18,777 nucleotides of DNA from Porogramme epimiltina (Eukaryota > Basidiomycota > Agaricomycetes > Polyporales > Polyporaceae), in assembly GCA_900155495.1 (NCBI GenBank), contig FTLJ01000340.1, forward strand, positions 1 to 18,777, given 5' to 3'. The notes beneath the pieces are model-generated. The model was given only the letters and a program-made list of their open reading frames with translations, had not been told where the DNA came from and did not search any database. The position numbers and the translations under genes are program-made. Positions 10,201-18,473 of this stretch are shown piece by piece. The stretch's first letter is position 1, and every line of letters starts with the position of its first letter.

Positions 10201-12250
10201 TTTCATTATGGTTATACTTAGCCGAGGCCATGCGGCGCACCTCGGGCAGGCAGGAGCGTCCCGGTGCGCTGTGCGTGCGCGCGCGGGGCCGGGGCCTGTT
10301 GCCAGGCAGGCGCACCGGCCGGGTCGCGTCGAGGGTGCGTGTCTGCGCGTCTGTCTGCGGGAAGCGGGAGCGCGAATGTATGGGCGGTATGGACGCACGC
10401 ACGCGCACGTCGCACACGCGCGCACCCCGATCGCGCAGGGGCGAGCTCGATCGTGGGTGTGTGAGCGCGGTGCGCCTGCGCGCGCCCGGGAGGCCCGCAC
10501 CGCGCGCAGCCCTGGCGAACGGACGGCGCGGGATTGCCAGGGCGCGCCGGTCTGTGGGGGCGCGCTGCGGCCGCACCCGGGCAGAGCTCGTGCATGGCAC
10601 GGGCGAGGGCGCAAGCTCAAGCTCCACCCGCGCGAACGGGTCGGCGCGAATGGGTCGGAGGTTCGGTAGAGGTGGTGGCGGTAAGGGGTGCGCGCGGGTG
10701 CGGAGCGTTAATCTGGGACGGGCTCTCGACAGGCCGCGCCGGCCTCTCGCTCGACGTCGGTGTTCGAGTTTGAGGTTTCCTGCCAGTGCGTCATCGGCCG
10801 CGCCCTGGCCTCGCCCCGCGCACCCCCGCCGCGCGCGGTGACGCACCGGTGCGAGGCGTGCGGGGGTGCACGACCTGCACGACGGTGGGCCCTGGCAGTC
10901 GTCCAGGCCGGCCTCCCGCGCGGGGCGTCGCTCCCACGCCACGACGGCGCCGGAGGCAGTAAGCTGCCTCCCGCGCGCGCCCCCTCGTCCTGCGAAGCGT
11001 GCAGGTGAGTATCAGAAGCGTCGGTGTTACGACACGCCTGATTTTGACGCAAAGGAGCCAGAGAGCGGATGAGGCGCCAAGCCAGAAGGCCCGCGCACCG
11101 CGATGCAGCAGGCGCGACCCGGGGGAGCGACCCAACTCGCGCTGCCTCGCGCCCCCGCTTCCCCGCGTGCATCAAGATATCGACGTCGCGCGGACTCCGA
11201 GCTCTGATCCCGCACGCCTGCCTTCCCTCCCGCTTAATTTTGCCTTCTGGCCCACCGCCGTATGCAACGCGAGACGCAGTGGGCTGCCCCCTCGCCGCGG
11301 CATCTGCCATCTACACGCTCCACCTGCGAAGACGCGTTTGCCGTCCCGACCGCGTGGGGGCTCGCGCTCACATCCCGAGCAGCCCTGCGTCCCTGCGGCG
11401 ATACGCGCGGCGCGAAGCTCGCCCTCCCTCGGAGCCGTTACGGCACACCGTTACGGGAGCGGGCGCACGCTCGCGGAATTGCAATCGTGGGCTTCGAGAT
11501 GCGAGATGCGCGCGCCCCGTCTCCTGGCGTGGTCGCGAAACGGATCGCCCCCAGCCCGTTCGTCTCTGCGCGCCTCGTAACCACCGTGCGCGGCGGATTG
11601 GCTCCGATTGCGCGTTCGCGCTGCGCTCCAGGGGGGGGCCAGACGGGATATACGCTTCGGGCGAGCAGGAACGGACAGGAGCGGACACGTCCGCGCTGTT
11701 CCGCACCGTGCACACACACGCATTCGCGTGCGGCCCACAGCCCCCGCGGGCGGGCGTGTGGATCGGTGTCCCCCTCCGGGGTGTGCGTCAAAAACGCCCC
11801 CCTGGGCGGCCGCGCGCGAGGCGGGAGGCTTCGCTCACATCCCCACATTCGCCCCACCGTGCGTTTGGGGATCCGCGCGGGCCGGCTGCGCAGGTGGGGT
11901 GTATTCGGAAGGCGGGATCGCACGCCCGCCGCGTTCCCAGACGCGCTTGCGTTTGCAGGGGCAACGAGCACTTGGGGCAGCGTGCATGGAAGGAGACATG
12001 GGAGGAGCGTCGCGATGGGGCGTGGCGGGTGTGCCTGCGCGACCCTGGACGTCTCCGCGCGCAGCGGGCGACTCGGGCGCGGCGTGGGCGGACGAACAGG
12101 ACGGCGCAGGCCACCGCGCGGTGGGGGAGATACTGACAGTCGTGTATGACGCTGAGGGTGGTGTTTGCGGGATGCGAGTCCGGGGTTGTGCCGCGCCGTG
12201 GGACGTGACCGAAGCGTGTAACTTGAAGACACGTCGCCGCGATTGGTGTT
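7256..12250. other. GC-rich region without a supportable gene
   Basis: The first 650 bases are pyrimidine-rich on the + strand with TTACTTACTTAC, CCTTG and CTCGT runs and look like the 3' UTR and flank of the NTF2-like gene. From about 8000 on the DNA is CG-rich, with open frames up to 414 codons that are Arg/Ala/Pro-rich, lack domains, and overlap on both strands. An AT-rich island at about 9525-9560 and a shorter one near 9628 interrupt this. Short tandem patches include CACTCTG at about 8985-9000 and CCAGAGCT at about 9374-9388. I found no tRNA, rRNA or transposon signature. Confidence 0.55.
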
Positions 12251-15200
12251 GAAGGCGCTGAGTGACTTGGTGCTCTTGGAGATGGGCTTTGGATCGGTCG
12301 TCCCGGCCAACAGTCGCTCTTCCAAGCGGCAGAGCGTGCGGTAGGAAAATATCTTCGGAGAAAACTCGAGGCCTCCATTGGAACAAATCAGCCCGAGCCA
12401 CAATGACAGATTCTGGAATATTCCGTGTATAATATGCTCACCTTTGGTACGCACACCTTATTTCCGCGGCGCTTGAAGGGAATAACCACACCGACGGCGG
12501 GCCGCGGAAGCATCCTCGCTGGGCCCCTGGATGACGGTATAGTCTCTTCGTTACGCCTGCACGCGATCACCTCGTCGCTGATACTTGCGCGACCCTTTCC
12601 GTACCTTCCGGACCGACGTTGAGGCGGCTGACGCTCCCCGGTGCGACCGCTTACGAGTAAAGGAAAGGGTCGCGGTTCGGCCTTCGGATTCGAACGCAGG
12701 GGCGCCGTTCATAAAGGGTGTTCCATCTAGGGACGCCTCGTGGCGGCCCCATGGCGCAGATCAGCGCCTCCTGCGATCCGGGCGAGCCTTTCTACATATT
12801 TGTCTGCGAGGCGAAGGCTCACCGGCACTGTCGTCCGAAGAGAGGCGCAGATCGCGCGCTGGCGGAGGGGGGCGGGTGCGGGGATATGCCGAGAAAAGAC
12901 GATGATTTCGGGGAAGTCTGCGCGCTGGGCTCGTCTTGGCATTTCATTGCCCAGATGACGAGGGGGCGATTGGGAACTTGTGAGCCTCGAGGTTGTGGGC
13001 AGGATCTTGACGTCGTGCGTCGGCATCGGCGTCGGCGAGTGATATAGAGGGCAACGGAGAGACGCAATAGGTGCATCGAGGCGGGCCTATGTCTTGCAGC
13101 ACGTCCCCGACGGGACGACCCAAAGCCATTCATTAGGCGACAGTATCAACTACGTAAGTAGCCATCTTTAAACTTTACTCAAACAATTGGACGCTTGCCT
13201 TCAAGGTGTCAAGGCTGTACCGTTCGTCCATATCCAAGTGGCAGGTTGACTTCATAGCCTAAAGGCCTAGATGACGCACTCCCTTCTGGTCGAGGAATTT
13301 GCGGGCTTGGAATGGGACCGACGACCTCATTTCCGCGAGCAGCGCTGCCTGGAGGTTCCACCCTCCGCATGCATATTAGAGACAGCGGCCATCAGTCCGC
13401 CACCGTGTGGCAGCAATGTCCGCTCCAAATCGGAGCACAACACCCGCGCTGGACCAGAAACAATCACGAAGAACGGAGCGCTGCGAGGCGCAGACTGTGG
13501 CCGGTGCGGGCTGCGCGAGGGTGTGCTCAATCGCAGGGCGAGCACCTGTAGGAAACAGAGTTCGTGAGTGCTCGCGGAGGCGCGGTGAAACGGCCGCCGC
13601 TAGATCACCTGTGTGGCGTTGGAATTCCGCTGCAGGGTCTTCATCCCCCACCTCCGGTCAAGGATTTGACATGGGAGCGTTACGGCGGATCTGACGGTCG
13701 TCGAGTGAGGTATGTGATGTGCGCCGAGGTCGTTCGTATCGTACCGAATTGCGGTCGTGATGGCCCACGGGTAAAATCCTGCCGTTGGGGGAGATTTGTA
13801 GCCGGGGGAGGGTTTCGTGGGCTGAGAGACAAGCACGGAGAAGGGGGAGGCGCATGACCCGCGGAGTGGCCAGGTCTATTCAAGAAGTCAGGTCGAGCGG
13901 TTGGAATATCATGGTGGTTTTGCGTTACCTATCCATCCGGCGATCCGCCCATGACCCTGCGGCGTTACTGGACGGCCAGAAACCCCCGTATCAGAGCGCG
14001 CTACAGGTTGTGAAGGGCCCACAGGAATAGCCACCCTGTCCTATAGCTTGATAATGGGAGCGTAAAATGAGCTGCAACACTGCATGAGTGATCACGCGCT
14101 GGTAGCCCGGCGGAGCGCTGAGCGGCCAGGTAGAGTGAAGGTCCGAGCCACTGACGCAGCAATGAGAACACGCCGTCGGACTGCAGGGAAAGAGACGATT
14201 GGTCACGCACCTCGTCCTTCGGGTCTCCCTGCCAGGTGCCGCCACGGCAGCACCGCGCTCGTGACGGCATGCGCCATGGAGAACTTGGGAACCGCAGCCG
14301 GACGCACAGACCCATGAGGAGGGCACCCTAGTTCGACCGCATATGCCCGCTCGGCCGCTCGTAGAAGGTCCGAAGGGGGCCGCCGATGAGAGCCGGTTGT
14401 AGCGGATAGGGCGGCGTCACATCGACGGACGCCTGGAGAAGAGCACAGGGACGAGAAGGAGAACGAGCGGGCGGCCAACGATCGGTGCGGCTGAACGCTT
14501 CGCTCGATCGGTAGGGTACGCGCTAGATGCGGGTCTACACATCCTTCCGGCGTCGCGAGGGCGAACAAGGGCCACGGTAGGGCGATATGCCGGTGATGGA
14601 AGGATCTTCTTCCCCGGGGCATGTCGTCCTTTGCTTTGTTCGGTGCAAGATCCCAACGGTGGATAAGGTCGGGCGGGTGGTGTATGGCATCTTCTAACAC
14701 CATCGGTGAGGCAAAACCGCGTCATGGGACGGGCGGGCTGGGTCGAGAATCTATGCCGAATCCCGTTTCGTCTCGAGCTATTCTTTCTTGGGGGTGCCTT
14801 CTGAGCTGCGCGAGGATAATTGCTACCTACATGCGGCCTGTGATTGAGCACAGAAGTTACACATGAATAGGTACTATCGCGCCCAGGAAGGACACATACC
14901 GAAGGGACATATTGGGCTAGGGCGGCCGGCCCTTCTGACATTGAAAACGCTAACTTCGGACCCTGCTGACTGCATATCAGCAGATGTATCTTCTGAAGCC
15001 GGTAAGTTGTGGCGTTCATCGTGGCGCGTGACAAACACGAGGGACATTTGAGTATCGGTAGAATGTGGGGAGAACCATGTCATAATTGAAGGAACGGCCC
15101 TATACAATATTACACAGCGAGGCACGGATCGAGAACAAGACATACGACGATAGCAAAAAAAGTCCTTGGATTCAGATAGTGACGCCACAGCTGAAGATCC

Positions 15201-15313
15201 GCGCCGCCTGCGGAAAGTCAGAGAAGGAAAGGGATCCCGGTGGGGATATTTTTCCTTTGCCTGTAATGGAGGCTGTGAGTACCAGCGGACACTTGTAGCA
15301 TGCTCCGATAGAC
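12251..15313. other. Compositionally balanced, featureless region without a supportable gene
   Basis: From about 12.25 kb the sequence has clearly less GC than to the left and loses the long CG, GTGC and pyrimidine runs. Open frames are mostly below 110 codons, with a few of 166-205 codons on the minus strand; none has a recognisable motif or convincing spliced continuation. The right-hand end should include the 3' UTR of the minus-strand DUF202 gene. No long terminal repeats, terminal inverted repeats or reverse transcriptase motifs were seen. Confidence 0.5.
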
Positions 15314-16208
15314 TCACAGCTCGCGAACTATTTGCGAAGGTGGGACGTGAGTCAGCCCAGACGGTTTGCAATACCTCCCTATAATTACTTACCCCTAATG
15401 ACGAAATTTGCCAGGACGGCGAAGAAGAGGAAGGCGCTAATGAGAACAGGGCCAAGGACTTGGTCTATAGAGCATGGGGGTAAGGTAGAGTTCAAGGGGA
15501 CACAACGGGAGAAGGCGTACCAAAATGGCCAGGGTCCCTCCGTCGAATCATCGTGATGCGATGTTGGTAAACAACATAACCATAGACCTACGTCAAACCC
15601 AGTTTGGTTCAATTCGCGTGCAGACCGTGAAGCGAATAGTAACGTACCAAAACGACCACGCTGAGGGCTGCGTATGCATACGCAAAGTTCCGGGCTACCT
15701 CATCCTTCGATGCGTTGAACAGCGCAAGTGCAAGAGTGCCGATCAGCACGGCGGTTTGCAGGTATGCGATCCAGGCTGTGATATATTTTCAGTTCCGACT
15801 GAACGCCACATGTGTTCGCAGCGTGTCCTCTCTACACCCACTTCTTTCGTTCGCAAACCAGACCTTGCCTTCGACCTTAATCGGCGTCGCGATCTTCTTG
15901 GGCACCCGGACTTGCGGTGGGAGGCTGTTGATCGCGTGGTAGTCACGCACGGTGGGCATTTGACCGTGCTCGTCCTCCTGAGCATCGGGAACATTATCCA
16001 CGCGCGTGTAGCGGGGCCGACGCTGGAAGGTCTTCTTGGGGAGCGACGCCAGCGCGGAGGGTGAGAAGGGCGAGAGGATCTCGGACATGGCATACCAGGA
16101 CCTGCGGAGGACGCCCGAGTTGCGCCAACTGTCGTCGCCGCCATCGCTGGACTCATTCGTCGGCCTGAGCCGCGCAGCGGCGGTCTCCGTTGTCGTCGCG
16201 GTGGGCAT
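15314..16208 (-). CDS. DUF202/VTC-domain membrane protein (vacuolar transporter chaperone family, Vtc1-like), 215 residues
   Basis: Five exons on the minus strand: 16208-15842, 15775-15648, 15587-15521, 15464-15393 and 15327-15314, with introns of 66, 60, 56 and 65 nt, all GT-AG. The joined protein has a polar N-terminal tail (1-105), the motif KVEGKVWFANERTW (111-124), then three membrane segments at about 125-145, 149-172 and 190-211, and ends VIRVREL. The K-x5-ER motif corresponds to the conserved basic/acidic residues of yeast Vtc1 (KVFFANERTF), and RRRDPGHFDQVLGPV matches the segment before the last helix. Family knowledge: VTC proteins form the vacuolar polyphosphate polymerase/channel complex. 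This protein has no SPX or polymerase domain, so it resembles Vtc1 in architecture, although its tail is longer than that of yeast Vtc1 (129 residues) and its core may be closer to the Vtc4 end. The start at 16206-16208 follows a pyrimidine-rich leader; Met41 is an alternative. The last exon is only 14 nt; without it the frame would end IRGK, and splicing restores VREL. It is divergent from the Sis1 gene. Confidence 0.9.
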
Positions 16209-16330
16209 CGATGAAGGCGGTCGTGGAAAGAGAGGGGGGGCGGAAAAACCGACGAGAACGCCGCAAGAGACGGCGAGGACGAGGGTCGGCCCGCACGCGA
16301 CGAGCGCCACCGCTTCCTTTTCGCGCGGCG

Positions 16331-16336
16331 CACGTG
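16331..16336. promoter_or_regulatory. CACGTG box upstream of the DUF202 gene
   Basis: CACGTG lies 123 bases before the DUF202 start. In budding yeast this core is bound by Pho4, which drives VTC genes under phosphate limitation, and by Cbf1. The hexamer also occurs elsewhere in the window, for example inside a helicase exon near 208, so chance occurrence is quite possible. Confidence 0.3.
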
Positions 16337-16438
16337 CGTGGGCCTGGCTCGGTCGATCCAACGGAGCGGCGGGCCGGACGAGGAGGTTTCGGAGTCCGAA
16401 GCGGAATGATGCGTGCGACGTCACTGTGGCGGAGGCCC

Positions 16439-16458
16439 GTTCTAGGACATTCTGGTAA
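16439..16458. promoter_or_regulatory. Candidate heat-shock element upstream of the Sis1-type gene
   Basis: Four contiguous 5-base units alternate as TTC, GGA, TTC, GTA with exact 2-base spacing (TTCnnGGAnnTTCnnGTA). The first and third units are perfect; the second and fourth keep the leading G of the inverted GAA unit but have one mismatch or more. It lies about 146 bases upstream of the Sis1-type start codon. Yeast SIS1 is an Hsf1 target, which makes the position sensible. It could also serve the divergent gene. Confidence 0.45.
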
Positions 16459-16603
16459 TGGCGGGCGGCGACGCCAGTGCGTTGGCGACTTCGAGAATGC
16501 GGCGCACACTCTTTAATACTGTCGACAGACATTCGGCACACGCCTGACTCACACTACCATCGTCGACTATAACCCTTGTCTTCTTCGACTCTCCTAAACC
16601 ATC

Positions 16604-18002
16604 ATGGGCACAGACTACTACAAGCTTCTTGGTGTCTCACGGACCGCCAACGACGATGAAATTAAGAAGGCGTACAAGAAGATGGTGAGCATAGCTTCCT
16701 ACATCTCTTCGGTGCACTGGGAAACTTACATGCGTATGTTTTGTAGGCCCTGAAATGGCACCCTGACCGTAATGCTGGCTCAGAGGACGCTGCTAAGAAG
16801 TTCAAAGAGGTGAGTTGCTACTTTCTGTATGAACGATAGAGTCCTCGAAGGGGCAGCGAATCGTGAAGACGGTCATAAACTGCTGCTCGTTCCCTTGACT
16901 TCTGGTCCATAAGTGCCATTTAACAAGGTGCTGACAAGGTCTCTAGATCTCCGAAGCGTTCGAGGTCCTCAGCGACAAGCAAAAACGCACCATCTACGAC
17001 CAGCTTGGCGAAGAGGGTCTCAAAGGCGGAGGCGTACCTCCACAAGGAGCCGGCGGACCTAGCGGTTTCTCGAGCTTCGGTGGTTTCCCCGGCGGTCAAA
17101 CATTCTCCTTCAGTACCGGGCCAGGAGGTGGATTTGGTGGGGGTCGCGGCGGATTCTCACCGACAGACCCTAACAAGATCTTCGAGTAAGTGCCTAGTCG
17201 CGGAATAGCTATTCAAACCCGAATGCTGACGACTCTTTGCAGACAGTTCATGAGTGGATTTGGTGGGATGGGTATGGGGGGATTCGGGGGAATGGGGGGC
17301 GGATTCCCGCACGGCGGGAGCAGAAGTCGGACGAATACCATGTTCGACGAAGACGACGACATGTCCGGTTCCTTCTTCCCCGGAGGAATGCCTGGCGGTA
17401 TGCCCCGCGCAGGAGGCCGTCCTTCCGCCGGCCGGCCAGCGTCACCAGCAACTCCAGCACCACCCTCAGAGATCACGAAGCCGCTAAAGGTGTCGCTGGA
17501 GGACCTATACTCAGGCACAACAAAACACCTGAAGGTCGGCCGGCGACTGCTAAATGGCGGAACGGAGGACAAGGTGCTCGAGATCCAGATTCACCCCGGC
17601 TGGAAGAGCGGAACGAAGATTCGGTTCCCTCGCGCGGGGAACGAACAGCCAAACGGGGAGTCGCAGGACCTCGTGTTCGTCGTCGAGGAGAAGCCGCACG
17701 AGCGATTCGTACGCGAAAACAACGACCTTGTTACCACCGTCAAGATCCCTCTCGTCGACGCGCTCACGGGCTCGGCCACGAAGCAGTTCGTTGATCAGCT
17801 CGACGGGCGGAAAGTCGCGGTAACACCTCCGTCGGGTGTCATCAAACCCGGGCAGACGACAACGATATCCGGGGAGGGCATGCCGGTACGGAAGGCTGGT
17901 GCAGTCAAGCAGAAGGGCGACATGCTCGTGAAGTGGGAGGTCGTATTCCCCGACCGACTGACCCCCGCACAGCAAGAGGGTGTACGGAAGGTGTTGGGAT
18001 AG
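16604..18002 (+). CDS. SIS1: Class B J-domain co-chaperone of Hsp70, Sis1/DNAJB1 type, 380 residues
   Basis: Exons are 16604-16684, 16747-16809, 16947-17185 and 17243-18002, with introns of 62, 137 and 57 nt and phases 0, 0 and 2. The protein starts [17 protein letters not shown]. The J domain covers about 1-70 with the HPD motif at 32-34, which triggers Hsp70 ATP hydrolysis. A Gly/Phe-rich part (about 78-125) is followed by a Gly/Met-rich part (about 130-190, [12 protein letters not shown]) and then the two beta-barrel client-binding domains from about 206 ([15 protein letters not shown]) to the end. There is no CxxCxGxG zinc finger, which separates class B from Ydj1-like class A. The length is slightly above yeast Sis1 (352) and human DNAJB1 (340). 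Family knowledge: a cytosolic and nuclear Hsp70 partner in folding, disaggregation and translation-linked quality control. The start is the first ATG after the CT-rich leader, and the J domain is complete from it. A 3'-end signal may lie near 18070-18090 (AT-rich TACATTATAATACATT). Confidence 0.96.
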
Positions 18003-18185
18003 TGTTGGACACTTTCGGACTGCATTCACCTCGCAGCTTGTATTGCCAGTCGCACTGTTATCGCATCTGTACATTATAATACATTAGGATAGCCATCTAT
18101 ACCCTTTCGTTCTCAGTCTCTTGCTACATGGAGCAAAAGTGTGAAAGCCGGGTCACGTTCGCCTTATGGTTGTCTAGGGGTTGAC

Positions 18186-18224
18186 ATGTTCCGATTCTCT
18201 TGAGAATCGGTCTTTATGTTCCGA
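18186..18224. repeat. Hairpin flanked by a 9-base direct repeat
   Basis: CCGATTCTC (18191-18199) and GAGAATCGG (18202-18210) form a perfect 9-bp inverted repeat with a 2-base centre. ATGTTCCGA occurs at 18186-18194, overlapping the left arm, and again at 18216-18224. It lies about 185 bases after the Sis1 stop codon, beyond the likely poly(A) region, so it could be regulatory for the next gene or a small mobile-element remnant. Confidence 0.7.
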
Positions 18225-18237
18225 CCTCAAAGTGAGC

Positions 18238-18366
18238 TCACGTGCCTGACCTGTACCGGCAAAATCCGGACATCCAGACCCCCAAAGAACGAACTGCTTA
18301 CCTGATGCAGGCCCCTTTCTCTGAGCCAGCTGTATTCTCCATCACGTGCCTACTCTGTACCGGCAA
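18238..18366. repeat. Two direct repeats with CACGTG core, 104 bases apart
   Basis: A 25-base unit at 18238-18262 recurs at 18342-18366 with 22 of 25 bases identical. The unit is TCACGTGCCT, then three differing bases, then CTGTACCGGCAA. Each copy starts with a CACGTG palindrome, the E-box core bound by bHLH factors. They lie about 236 and 132 bases before the ATG of the right-edge gene, a usual distance for upstream activating sites. Confidence 0.75.
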
Positions 18367-18473
18367 CTGCCCCTCACTGTACTCCGACGATGACATCATC
18401 CCACCCACCAGCAGCCCTCTAAGCACGGTCCCTCGTCCGTTTCTCGCTTTCTGGTATTCCTCGTGCAAAGGAC

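Larger units (their letters stand above)
16209..16603. promoter_or_regulatory. Shared divergent promoter region of the DUF202 and Sis1-type genes
   Basis: Only 395 bases separate the two start codons, so both promoters must lie here or overlap the genes. On the minus strand a pyrimidine tract (complement of about 16228-16243) precedes the DUF202 start. On the + strand, TTTAATAC at about 16511 and TATAA at 16568-16572 precede a CT-rich start region and the sequence ACCATCATGG around the Sis1 start. The TATAA copy is only 32 bases before that ATG, so it would give a very short leader. A minus-strand frame stays open through most of the region, but I take it as non-coding. Confidence 0.65.
18003..18473. 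other. Intergenic region between the Sis1-type gene and the right-edge gene
   Basis: The left part should be the Sis1 3' UTR, with an AT-rich candidate polyadenylation region at about 18068-18090. The middle carries a hairpin within a direct repeat, and the right part carries two CACGTG-containing direct repeats. A 93-codon open frame (18242-18523) covers these repeats; it has no recognisable domain and starts inside one repeat copy, so I do not call it a gene. Confidence 0.6.

Noticed and set aside
11438..12454. A 338-codon open frame on the - strand crossing the composition change
   Set aside because: The first 60 codons look less biased than the rest, but there is no recognisable motif, and the remainder is Arg/Pro/Ala-rich shadow sequence.
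12680..12700. Minus-strand T-loop-like sequence around GGATTCGAAC
   Set aside because: The neighbouring bases do not pair as a T arm and no cloverleaf can be drawn.
12251..15313. Possible RIP-mutated or transposon-derived DNA
   Set aside because: CG dinucleotides are still frequent, there is no strong TA excess, and no reverse transcriptase, integrase, transposase, LTR or terminal inverted repeat was recognised.
16209..16541. In-frame N-terminal extension of the DUF202 protein to 16541
   Set aside because: The frame is open, but it would run through the candidate heat-shock element and promoter of the divergent gene, and a pyrimidine-rich leader directly precedes the Met at 16208.
18186..18210. 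Heat-shock-element reading of the TTC and GAA triplets near the hairpin
   Set aside because: The triplets are not at the required 5-base alternating spacing.
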